A stretch of DNA of 64,000 nt from JBJMQS01 sp045802605 (GTDB lineage: Bacteria; Planctomycetota; Planctomycetia; Gemmatales; Gemmataceae), in the NCBI GenBank assembly GCA_045802605.1, contig JBJMQS010000036.1:124001-188000 (forward strand), written 5' to 3'. A program made the translations under genes and the position numbers. Positions 51,294-59,463 of this stretch are shown piece by piece (position 1 is the first letter of the stretch; each line of letters starts with the position of its first letter). The notes under the pieces are model-generated. The model was not told where the DNA came from. It was given only the letters and a program-made list of their open reading frames with translations, and ran no database searches.

Positions 51294-52745
51294 TCAGACG
51301 TGAGTCGTTGCCGACTGATTGACGTGCTGAGGATACCGAGCGCGAATCGGTTCGACCACTGTCGCGATGAACTCATCCACTTGTTCCGGTGCCCGGCCAA
51401 CAAATCGCCGTGCGTCGAGTTCATCAGCCACATCGACGCCGGCGAAGGCCGGATCGTTCGCAAGTCTTTGCTGCAACGAAGCACTCGCGACACCGGATTT
51501 CCGGTCCGACGCAACATCGTTGCTGTGTATGCGGATGCGTTCGTGGAGCGCCTGCCGATCGCCGCCTTTCGCGACGCCGGTCATCAGCAGATTTTCCGTG
51601 GCCATGAAGGGAAGTTGTTCAGCCACATGTTGTTCGACGATGGCGCGGTTCACCTTCAAGCCGCCAACCACATTGAGCATCAATCGCAACACAGCATCGA
51701 CGCCAAGAAATGCTTGCGGAAGATACAACCGCCGTGCGGCCGAGTCATCGAGCGTGCGTTCCAACCATTGCGTCGCGGCCGTCTCCGCAGCCATTGGCGC
51801 GAGCCCGGTTACGAATCGCGAGATACTACACACACGTTCACTTCGCATCGGATTTTTTTTGTAGGCCATCGCGGAGGAGCCAACCTGCTCGGCTTCGCTT
51901 GGCTCATCGATCTCTTGTTCATGCGCTAAGAGCCGAAGATCGGTCGCACACTTCGAGGCTGATTGAGCGATACCGGACAACAAATCCATCACTTGGCTAT
52001 CGAGCTTGCGGGAGTAAGTCTGCCCCGTGACCGGCAATACATCGGCGAAGCCCATCTTGGCGGCAACACGGCGATCGAGTTCGCGCACTTTGGCGTGATC
52101 ACCCTGAAAAAGGGCCAGAAAACTCGCCTGCGTGCCAGTCGTGCCCTTCACGCCGCGGAAGGGCAAGCCTGCGATTCGCCGTTCGATTTCTTCCAGATCC
52201 AGCACGAAGTCAAAGCACCAGAGGCACGCCCGTTTGCCCACGGTCGTGAGTTGGGCCGGCTGAAAATGGGTGTACCCCAGCGTCGGCAGATCGCGGAACT
52301 GCTGGGCAAATCGGGCCAATCCGTCAATCACGCCAACCAGTTGCCCGCGGATCAGCCCCAGTGCTTCGTGGATCAAAATCAAATCGGTGTTGTCGGTGAC
52401 GAAGCAACTGGTCGCCCCGAGATGGATGATATCTTTGCATCCGGGTGCGACTTCCCCGAGCGTGTGAATATGAGCCATCACGTCATGGCGGAGCCGTTTC
52501 TCGTGCTCCGCGGCCCGATCGAAGTCGATGTCGTCGAGGTGTTGGCGAAGTTCCGCAAGCTGCTCGGGTTTGATCCGCGGCGTTTTGCTATCGGCGCTCG
52601 GCATGCCGAGTTCGTGCTGCGCTTCCGCCAAAGCCAGCCACAATCGCCGCCACATGGAGAACTTACGCTGAGGGCCCCAAAGCTCGGCCATCTGCCGCGA
52701 GGCATAGCGGGTGATGAGCGGATTGTCGTAGTTGAGGTGGGCCAT
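51294..52745 (-). CDS. purB: Adenylosuccinate lyase, 483 aa
   Basis: Fumarase/aspartase superfamily. DVMAHIHTLGEVAPGCKDII and HLGATSCFVTDNTDLILIHE carry the active-site His/Ser-Thr region, TLGYTHFQPAQLTTVGKRAC is the second conserved block, and GSSAMAYKKNPMRSE is the signature loop with the catalytic Ser. Length and the 'YKKNPMRSE' loop are closer to eukaryotic-type PurB than to the ~430-residue common bacterial form. It cleaves SAICAR and adenylosuccinate in purine synthesis. It stands alone. Confidence 0.96.
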   Translation of the reverse strand: MAHLNYDNPLITRYASRQMAELWGPQRKFSMWRRLWLALAEAQHELGMPSADSKTPRIKPEQLAELRQHLDDIDFDRAAEHEKRLRHDVMAHIHTLGEVAPGCKDIIHLGATSCFVTDNTDLILIHEALGLIRGQLVGVIDGLARFAQQFRDLPTLGYTHFQPAQLTTVGKRACLWCFDFVLDLEEIERRIAGLPFRGVKGTTGTQASFLALFQGDHAKVRELDRRVAAKMGFADVLPVTGQTYSRKLDSQVMDLLSGIAQSASKCATDLRLLAHEQEIDEPSEAEQVGSSAMAYKKNPMRSERVCSISRFVTGLAPMAAETAATQWLERTLDDSAARRLYLPQAFLGVDAVLRLMLNVVGGLKVNRAIVEQHVAEQLPFMATENLLMTGVAKGGDRQALHERIRIHSNDVASDRKSGVASASLQQRLANDPAFAGVDVADELDARRFVGRAPEQVDEFIATVVEPIRARYPQHVNQSATTHV

Positions 52746-52800
52746 GGAGTTTGTTGTAAAGAGTTGGCCGCCAAGACGCAGTGTGCCCGTCTAGGTTTTG

Positions 52801-52884
52801 TTAGCCCGAAGCGCCAGCGAGGGAAAACAGAGTCTATGCCACAGATCGGAGTCTCGGTTTTCCCTCGCTGGCGCGTCGGGCTAA
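52801..52884. repeat. Palindromic intergenic repeat (TTAGCCCGAAGCGCC type)
   Basis: Arms 52801-52828 and 52857-52884 are reverse complements over 27 of 28 bases around a 28-base loop. The arm begins TTAGCCCGAAGCGCCAGCGA. I recall this sequence type as dispersed in planctomycete genomes. It lies upstream of purB. Confidence 0.88.
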
Positions 52885-53387
52885 CCAATCCGCGCGCAGC
52901 GCTGCCTGGGACGATGCGAGCGGGGGTCGTTTTTGTTGTTGTGGTTAGTCATCCGCCTCGAGCAGAGGCACGCGCCTCTCTGAACTCTCGATTTGTGAAG
53001 TTGACGAAACTCGCCGCCATGTTTCATGGGCGGCTTGCCGGACGGTGGTCGGTGGAAATCGGCCGCCCGGTCGTCGCTTGCGGTGGTGGTAGTAGTGGTG
53101 GTGTTCGTCGTGCGACGACCGCTCTCGGGCGAACATGCGATCATGCCTTGGGCTTTGGTTGGCTCGATATTTCCAACCCGGCAATGACCGTCGGTTAGCC
53201 CGCTCGCATCACCCAAACAGTTGACCGCGGCGACGGCGCCTTCGCTACAGCCATTACAGGTATCCAACATAAACGCCCAAAAGGCAAATGAAATCGCGAC
53301 CAGATCGGTTGGCCCTGGGGATGCCCAAAAGCGGTACGCGAAGGATCAGAGGGTCTCATCTCCTCTACCCCTTGCGGGAAGACCAAT
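52885..53387. other. Non-coding or decayed stretch upstream of the DUF4041-like gene
   Basis: Frames exist on both strands (for example 52881-53270 minus, with a poly-Thr run), but none has a start signal or a recognisable family. Missing N-terminal parts of the following DUF4041/GIY-YIG gene would be expected here, and I cannot find them, suggesting truncation. Confidence 0.4.
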
Positions 53388-54265
53388 TTGATTTCCTCTT
53401 CTATCGTGGAGGCTCTCCGAGAGACGATCAAGTGGATTGGTACCTCGCTCAGTCGGAACAACTACACGCTGTGTAAACAGCGTCTGATCACAGCAATCGA
53501 TTGGTGCCGCAAGATCGGGTTTCCAGTCTCGGCTAATGACGAACTTGACCAGGTTAACGAGCTGAAAGCACAATACGAGAAAGTCGTGAGAGCCGTCCAC
53601 GAGCGAGAGGAACAAGCGCGAATAAAAGCAAGAATGCGAGAAGAATTACTTCTCCAACGAGATCGAGAACGCGAGCTTCAACGATTGGAACGCGAGCGAG
53701 CCGCGATCAAGTTGGCTTTGGACACGGCTCTTGCGCAAGCTCGCGATCAACACAGCGCCGAAGTCGATCTGCTACGACAGCGCCTTGCAGAAGCTGAGGA
53801 ACGATCGCAGCGGGCGATCTCTCAAGCGCAACTTACACGGCAGGCCATGTTTACGTTATTTCAAATATCGGGTCGTTTGGAAAAGGAGTATTCAAGATTG
53901 GACTTACACGTCGCTTGGAGCCTGATGATCGCATTAGAGAGTTGAGTGGCGCCGCAGTTCCGTTTCCCTTCGATGTTCACATGATGATCTCCTGTGAAGA
54001 TGCTCCGAAACTTGAGTACAGCCTTCACAAATGTCTGCATAAATGTCGAGTGAACAAGGCTAACGTTCGCAAAGAGTTCTTTAAGACAACCATCGAAGAA
54101 ATCCAAGGGTTGGTTGTTCAAAATCACGGCGAAGTGGAGTATCTGGCAGATGTCGAAGCACTTGAGTTCAATCAGAGCTTATCTATGCCTGATGAAGATC
54201 AGGAATTTGTCGAAAGTGTTTATGACTCGGTCGGAGACGAAGACGATGGCATAGACTTGGATTGA
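53388..54265 (+). pseudogene. DUF4041/T5orf172 (GIY-YIG-like) gene, frameshifted and N-truncated
   Basis: The first frame encodes a charged coiled coil (REEQARIKARMREELLLQRD, RERELQRLERERAAIKLALD) typical of the middle of DUF4041 proteins. At ~53838 the frame must shift by one base. Then GHVYVISNIGSFGKGVFKIG, LTRRLEPDDRIRELSGAAVP and FPFDVHMMISCEDAPKLEYS, with NVRKEFFKTTIEEI, give an unmistakable T5orf172/GIY-YIG-like nuclease domain. Adding one base between CG and GCA restores one protein. Full-length relatives have a further N-terminal DUF4041 region that is absent. Such genes are phage- or defence-associated. It is either dead or affected by an indel error. Confidence 0.8.
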
Positions 54266-54633
54266 GTTAACGGCTTGCACAACACGTTCGAAGCCGGCAC
54301 GACGTCGCCTAGGGCCTCGAAACCAACTTTTGTGTGAAATTCACTGCATCGGATTCCAGAGAACATCAAGTTCTGCATCGCCAAGCGCATCGAAGTTGAT
54401 CTGCCGAATCTCAAATGAGCTCAATTCCGATGCGGGCGATTGGATCCTCAACCCCAATGCAAAAGTTACAAATGCACGGAATCGGAGACGTGCCGATTAT
54501 TCCGATGTTCTCCGACATTTCACTTCTGACTTCCGACCTCTGACTTCTGACCCCAGGGTCGCATTGGCCGATAGGGACAATGACAAGGATGCCGTGGTCC
54601 CGGAGCGTCGGGACGTTTTCCAGGGAGTGGATC
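54266..54633. other. Intergenic stretch with a 7-bp tandem repeat
   Basis: Four units of about seven bases (ACTTCTG, ACTTCCG, ACCTCTG, ACTTCTG) occupy 54522-54549. No gene is supported elsewhere. The right end carries GGGAG as the ribosome-binding site of the next gene. Confidence 0.6.
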
Positions 54634-54936
54634 ATGCGCCGGAGCCTGTTCGTACTGCTCGCTGGGGTGATCGGGTGGCTCAGCCTCAACGGCCCGGCCC
54701 GCGCTCAATACCCGAACCCGCAGCTCCCCCGCTTCTATTACTACCCGTACTACTACTATCCCCACAGCTATTGGCCGCAAAACAGCCCGCCGTATCCGGA
54801 AGGCCCCGGCCAACCGTATCAACGGCCGCCGGCATACATGGCCTACCCGCCGTTCGAAGAAAAGCACTGGCGGTACGACTTGTTCTCAGGTCAAAAATAT
54901 TATCGCGGCAGCCACTTCTGGCTGGATCAGTTCTAA
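54634..54936 (+). CDS. Secreted Tyr/Pro-rich protein, 100 aa
   Basis: GGGAG six bases before ATG 54634 decides the start. A signal peptide (MRRSLFVLLAGVIGWLSLNG, cleavage after ARA) precedes a mature chain dominated by Tyr, Pro and aromatic residues: PRFYYYPYYYYPHSYWPQN, YPEGPGQPYQRPPAYMAYPP, then WRYDLFSGQKYYRGSHFWLD. Such composition suggests an extracellular or wall-associated, possibly cross-linkable, protein. No family is known to me. It is followed by a terminator, so it is a single-gene unit. Confidence 0.65.
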   Translation: MRRSLFVLLAGVIGWLSLNGPARAQYPNPQLPRFYYYPYYYYPHSYWPQNSPPYPEGPGQPYQRPPAYMAYPPFEEKHWRYDLFSGQKYYRGSHFWLDQF

Positions 54937-54964
54937 GCGAACACATCCCGCGTTGACATAAAAG

Positions 54965-54994
54965 AACTCCCGGATCTTCATCCGGGAGTTTTTT
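54965..54994 (+). terminator. Intrinsic terminator
   Basis: AACTCCCGGAT (54965-54975) and ATCCGGGAGTT (54980-54990) form a perfect 11-base stem with a CTTC loop, followed by TTTT, 28 bases after the secreted Tyr/Pro-rich protein gene. Confidence 0.9.
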
Positions 54995-55140
54995 GTTGGC
55001 ACATCACTTTTCAAGGAACCTAGGCAAGAATTGTTAGCAGAGTTATCGCGCGACTGCGCAAAACCAGTCTGCGCAAAATTCGATATTCAAGTGCACATGT
55101 GAAATCGTTGTTAGCACAGCGAAGGTGGAAAATTAATAAA

Positions 55141-55172
55141 CCCCGGCCCGGCACTTGCGCTCCGAGCCGGGG
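55141..55172 (-). terminator. Probable terminator of the slipin gene
   Basis: CCCCGGC (55141-55147) pairs with GCCGGGG (55166-55172), just downstream of the slipin stop at 55177. On the minus strand it is followed by an A/T-rich stretch (TTTATTAATTTT). Confidence 0.6.
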
Positions 55173-55176
55173 CTCA

Positions 55177-56276
55177 TCACAACATGTTGATCACCCGCTC
55201 CGAGAGTCCCTTCTCGCCGAGGATGATCTTCAACTCGCCGCTGGTCGCGATCTTCTCGATCGCCTCCAGCTCACGCAGCCGCTGCAGGGTCGGGTTCTCC
55301 GCCAACAGCTTGGCGGCGTTGAGCTGATGCCGCAGTGCGGCCGCCTCCTCACGCCGGGTGATGACCGAGGCCTCCGAAGCCTTCTGAGCCTCGATGACCT
55401 TGTTCATCAACTCCTTCATTTCGCCCGGCAGGATCACGTCCCGCACGCCGAGCGCCGACACCTCGATGCCGAACGAAGCAGCCCGCGACTTCACCCGCTC
55501 GGTCAACTCCGCGGCCAACGATTCCTTGTCGGCCAGCAAAGCATCGAGCGTGCGAGCACCCACCGCGGAGCGCAGCGCAAGCTGAGCCTCCCGGTAAATG
55601 CCTGCTTGGCGTCATCGACTTCAGTGACCGAACGCACCGCATCGGCGATGCGGTAGATCACCACCGTGTTGAGCCGGAGCGAGACCTTATCCGCGGTCAG
55701 GATTTCCTGACCCGGCACTTCCAGCACCGTCTCGCGCCGATCCACGCGGACGAGCTTCACGACTGCAATGTCCTTCCAGAACACGTACCGGCCCGCGGCC
55801 AGCGTCTCCTGGTACTTGCCGTCGACGAATAGCACGGCCACATGATCGGCCGGCACATCGTGCACTTCCAGCAACTGGCCCGCGCACGGCGCCTGCAGAA
55901 TCGCCTCGCGGTCCGGGTGCTCGAAGCGCACGGAGCGCGCATCCACGACCTCTGTGCGGATCTTGCGGAAACCGGTCCACAGAGCATAGCGGCCTGGCGG
56001 CAACAGTGCGCTGAACCGGCCATCGATCCAAACGAGGCCGCGCTCGAAGTCCTTCAACTCGAGCACGACGGCCTTGTCGTCGAGGACGCCCGAGCGAATG
56101 ATCAAGTCGAGCTGTTCGTGCTCGAGCCATGGCGCACGCTGCGACACAACGGTGACGGTCTCACGACCGAGCGGATCGAACCGCCAGTGGATGCCCGGGC
56201 CGAGCAGACCGCGGAACTCCCGCTCGTAAAACACGAGGCCATACTCGAACTGGCGAATCTTGATGCGACCAAACAT
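55177..56276 (-). pseudogene. Slipin (SPFH/band 7) gene with one frameshift
   Basis: The start is ATG 56276 (MFGRIKIRQFEYGLVFYERE). The first frame runs through an N-terminal SPFH-like half with LLGPGIHWRFDPLGRETVTV, repeated later as ETLAAGRYVFWKDIAVVKLV, and TADKVSLRLNTVVIYRIADA to VDDAKQAF. At 55596-55598 (AAA, read as TTT) one missing T breaks it. Restoring the T gives YREAQLALRSAVGARTLDAL and then the second frame: DKESLAAELTERVKSRAASF, GIEVSALGVRDVILPGEMKE and a coiled-coil end. Slipins form membrane microdomain rings. The homopolymer position makes a sequencing error likely. Confidence 0.85.
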
Positions 56277-56295
56277 GGGCGGCCTCCTTTCATTC

Positions 56296-56376
56296 GTGTC
56301 ATTCCGAGGCTCTGCGAGGAATCTGCTTGCAAGTGCCACCCGCAAGCAGATTCCTCGCAGAGCCTCGGAATGACAC
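56296..56376. repeat. Palindromic repeat, CATTCCGAGGC family, copy 1
   Basis: Arms 56296-56330 and 56342-56376 are perfect 35-base reverse complements around an 11-base loop. The arm contains GTGTCATTCCGAGGCTCTGC and GAGGAATCTGC. A second member lies at 59367-59445. It sits immediately upstream of the slipin gene. Confidence 0.95.
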
Positions 56377-56672
56377 GGAAACTATCACCTTGTTTTCAAA
56401 ACCCATCGTGAGCGGCGACGCCTTCGGCCCGCGGCCATGCGGGATGCCTGGTGGGGGCCGAACGTGGGATATCGCGAGTTTCGACGAACCAAATTCCTCA
56501 GCGACAACCGGGCGTTATCGCGGCTGAGAGTTGGATTCGGCGAGAGTCGCAAGCCGGCGTTCGGCCTGCACCGGGCGTCGTGCGCACGGATGCGGTTGTC
56601 TCGCCTCAGGCGAGACTGCCGACAACGTCAACCGCCCCCGACGGGCAGTTCACAGAACGCGTTTTCAGCGCG
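56377..56672. other. Intergenic stretch, nothing recognised
   Basis: Short plus-strand frames lie here but none has a supported start or family. It separates a palindromic repeat from the tRNA-like sequence. Confidence 0.45.
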
Positions 56673-56745
56673 TGTGGGTACCGGAGTCGAACCGGCAACA
56701 CCCAGGTTATGGGCCTGGTGCTCTGTCCAATTGAGCTAACCCTGG
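56673..56745 (-). tRNA. tRNA-Met(CAU)-like sequence, possibly degenerate
   Basis: On the minus strand the D arm (GCTC/GAGC), a perfect five-base anticodon stem (CCAGG/CCTGG) with loop CCCATAA (anticodon CAT), and a T arm with GGTTCGACTCC can all be folded. Two features are abnormal. Position 33 is C instead of T. The acceptor stem pairs only at its inner four positions (GGGT/ACCC), the outer three being mismatched; no CCA is encoded. It may be a true divergent tRNA or a tRNA remnant. Confidence 0.55.
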
Positions 56746-56890
56746 TTACTTCGCCACGACATGGTTTCGAACCCGGATACGGGACGCGGCGTCGGCAACG
56801 ATGATGAATCGGCCCACCGCGCCGCCCGGCCAACGCCAAAGCGGAGTATGGGAGAAGAGTGGGGAGAGAAGCGATAGGTTCGGTGCCAAA

Positions 56891-57819
56891 TTAAGGAGCG
56901 GTCTTTTTGGCCGGCCCAATACGGGTTGTCAACTCGATTCCCCGGAATCCGTCTTCAATTCGCTGAATCCCGGCGTCGGAAAATTCATTGCCCGCCACAA
57001 ACAGCCTTTTGAGTTGTTTCAATTTCAAAAGGTCATCAATGCAGTCATCCTTTAATCCAACGCGGTCTAGGAAGAGTTTTTGAAGCTTGGGTAATCTGCC
57101 AAAGATCTCACCGAGGCTCGAGTCAATTTGGTGCGATCAATTCCAAGGTGTGTCAGGTTCTTACATGCTCGCAACCGATCTACAGTCTTGTCCGAAATGT
57201 TCTCGCCGCCGAGAGTCACTCCCGTCAGATTGTCCATCTTTAATATGTGCTTTGTGCATTCGTCTGTGAGCTTATTCCCCCTCAACGAAACGCCCTGTAG
57301 CTCCTTGCATTCGATGAATAATGCTACGTCGTCGTCACGAATCGAATCCGATATCAGACTCAGGCTAGCTAACTGATCAAATTTAGCTAACGTTTTGCAC
57401 ATTGCTGTGTTGACAGAATTTGAGGCAATGGAGAGCATGTCGAACTGAGACTTTGGAAATTCGGAGAATGCGGAATCTGAAATCGAATTGGACGTTAGTT
57501 CGAGATGTCCAAATTGTTTTAAGATTGACAGACGTTTGATTCCACCGTCCGTAATTCGGTCTGAGCTAATCCATAGCGCTCTGATCTGAGGGAACTCGCA
57601 CAAGACTCTAAGGTCGTCATCCGTGAGATTTCGATTTTTCGACAGATCAATTACATAGACCGTCTCGACAGCCTTGTCTTCGCCAGTTATCTCTCCGCCG
57701 ATTCGTCGGAGTCGATCAAATGGAGTATCTTCAGCACACGCATGTGGAACTTGGATTGTGACTGCTGTACCAACGATGAAAATCCATAGCAAATGCAGAC
57801 GGAACCACTTAAAAGTCAT
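56891..57819 (-). pseudogene. Secreted leucine-rich-repeat protein gene with one frameshift
   Basis: GGGAGG seven bases before ATG 57819 sets the start. A signal peptide (LHLLWIFIVGTAVTIQVPHA) precedes LRR units of ~24 residues: LDLxxNxxLTDDDLRVLCEF-like, FGHLELTSNSISDSAFSEFP, LQGVSLRGNKLTDECTKHIL and LTHLGIDRTKLTRASVRSLA. The first frame stops at 57067. From ~57115 another frame continues perfect LRRs: GRLPKLQKLFLDRVGLKDDC, IDDLLKLKQLKRLFVAGNEF and SDAGIQRIEDGFRGIEL, to a TAA at 56891. One missing base near 57111-57116 explains the split. It is an exported binding protein. Confidence 0.75.
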
Positions 57820-57839
57820 TGATCTGCCTCCCACGCACT

Positions 57840-59315
57840 TCACACCGTTCCCAACTCCTCCGCCAGCAGCCGATCCACCACGTCCGGCTTCACCGCCCCC
57901 TTTGTCTCCTTCATCACTGCGCCTTTGATCTTCTGGGCGGCGGCGGTTTTGCCTTTCTTGTAGTCCTCGACGGCCTTGGCGTTGTCGGCGATCGCGCGGC
58001 GGACGATGTCGGCGAGTTTGGATTCATCGACGGCCGTGATGCCGAGCTTGGCGATGGCGGCTTTGGCGTCGATGTGCTCGGCGAGCATCAGGTCGAAGAC
58101 TTGCTCCGCGATTTGTTTAGTGAGGCCCATCGACTTCTGCTCGGCGAGCAATCCAGCGAGACCTGACGCCGTGATCGGGAACACCGATTCGGAATCCATG
58201 TCCGGCTTGGAGGCCGCCAAGAGTTTGTTCGTGATCCAGTTGGCCGCCGTCTTCGCGTCGCCGCACTGCTTCGCTAGCTCTTCGAAATACGCGACAACCT
58301 TGCGCCCCTGATGCGTCAGCACATTGGAATCGTAAATGGAGAGCCCATATTGCTGGGCGAGCCGCGTGCGCTGCGCGCCGGGCAATTCACCGAGTTCCGC
58401 TTTCACGCGGTTGAGCCACGCGTCATCGACTTCGACCGGCACCAAGTCCGGTTCGGGGAAATAGCGATAATCACTCGCTTCTTCCTTGCGGCGCTGCACC
58501 TTGGTCACGCCGCGGACGTCATCCCAACCAGCCGTGGCTTTGGGCACTTCGCCAAAGCGTTTGCCGGTCTTCTGGAATTCCTCGAACTGCCGGCCCGCTT
58601 CGTACTTCATTGCTCGTTCGACCGAGCGGATGCTGTTGAGGTTTTTCACCTCGACAATCGGCGTGGCCGCATGCGACCCGTCGGGTTGCGGGATGTGGAT
58701 GTTCACATTGGCATCGCAACGGAGCGATCCTTCCTGCATTTCGCAATCGGAGATGCCGAGTTCGCGAAGGAGCAGCCGAATCTCGTTGAGATACGCGACT
58801 GTCTCTTCCGGGCTGCTCATATCCGGCTCGGAGACGATTTCCAAAAGTGGAGTCCCGGCCCGGTTAAGATCGACCTTGCTGTCGCCGCGGCCGCCCGACT
58901 CGTCGTGCATCAGCTTGCCGGCATCCTCTTCGAGGTGAGCGCGAATGATGCCGATGCGCTTGGGCGTGAACTCTTTCTTCGGATCGGCCGCGACATTGAT
59001 CTCGAGAAATCCGTGTTCGCTGAACGGCAAATCGTATTGGCTGACCTGATAATTCTTCGGCAGGTCCGGATAGTAATAATTCTTGCGGTCCCACTTGGTG
59101 AAGCCGGCAATCTTGCAATTGAGCGCGAGAGCCGCCCGCAAGGCCAAGTCGAACGCCCGGCGATTCATTACCGGCAAAACTCCGGGCTTGCCTAAGCATA
59201 TCTGGCACGTCGCGGAATTCGGCGGCAGACCGAATTTGGTCGAACAGCCGCAAAACAGCTTCGTGCGGGTGAGCAGTTGGACGTGAACTTCCAGGCCGAT
59301 GACGGTTTTGTACAT
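57840..59315 (-). CDS. gatB: Asp/Glu-tRNA amidotransferase subunit B, 491 aa
   Basis: The GatB cradle domain is complete: YKTVIGLEVHVQLLTRTKLF, CLGKPGVLPVMN, KNYYYPDLPKNYQVSQYDLP, RAHLEEDAGKLMHDE, VDLNRAGTPLLEIVSEPDMS and EASDYRYFPEPDLVPV. A C-terminal helical and YqeY-like tail follows (KKGKTAAAQKIKGAVMKETK). With GatA and GatC it transamidates misacylated Glu-tRNA(Gln) or Asp-tRNA(Asn); those subunits are not in this window. The start at ATG 59315 gives the usual length. A palindromic repeat lies upstream. Confidence 0.96.
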   Translation of the reverse strand: MYKTVIGLEVHVQLLTRTKLFCGCSTKFGLPPNSATCQICLGKPGVLPVMNRRAFDLALRAALALNCKIAGFTKWDRKNYYYPDLPKNYQVSQYDLPFSEHGFLEINVAADPKKEFTPKRIGIIRAHLEEDAGKLMHDESGGRGDSKVDLNRAGTPLLEIVSEPDMSSPEETVAYLNEIRLLLRELGISDCEMQEGSLRCDANVNIHIPQPDGSHAATPIVEVKNLNSIRSVERAMKYEAGRQFEEFQKTGKRFGEVPKATAGWDDVRGVTKVQRRKEEASDYRYFPEPDLVPVEVDDAWLNRVKAELGELPGAQRTRLAQQYGLSIYDSNVLTHQGRKVVAYFEELAKQCGDAKTAANWITNKLLAASKPDMDSESVFPITASGLAGLLAEQKSMGLTKQIAEQVFDLMLAEHIDAKAAIAKLGITAVDESKLADIVRRAIADNAKAVEDYKKGKTAAAQKIKGAVMKETKGAVKPDVVDRLLAEELGTV

Positions 59316-59366
59316 ATCGAGAACCCGCACCTCCGGACGTTCAGTATAGATATGAAAACGCCTCAG

Positions 59367-59445
59367 TGTCATTCCGAGGCTTTGCGAGGAATCTGCAAGC
59401 AACTGACGGTCGCAAGCAGATTCCTCGCAAAGCCTCGGAATGACA
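59367..59445. repeat. Palindromic repeat, CATTCCGAGGC family, copy 2
   Basis: Arms 59367-59396 and 59416-59445 are perfect 30-base reverse complements with a 19-base loop. The arm shares TGTCATTCCGAGGCT and GCGAGGAATCTGC with the copy at 56296-56376, with a matching compensatory C-to-T change in both arms. It lies between divergent gatB and a glycosyltransferase. Confidence 0.95.
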
Positions 59446-59463
59446 AGAACAAGACGCGATCAT

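Noticed and set aside
51963..53198. 411-codon plus-strand frame opposite purB
   Set aside because: It is antisense to a confidently identified adenylosuccinate lyase and has no family features of its own.
52881..53270. Minus-strand frame of 129 codons with a hydrophobic start and poly-Thr run
   Set aside because: No ribosome-binding site, no family resemblance, low-complexity Thr run from a GGTGGT-type tract. Kept only as part of an unassigned gap.
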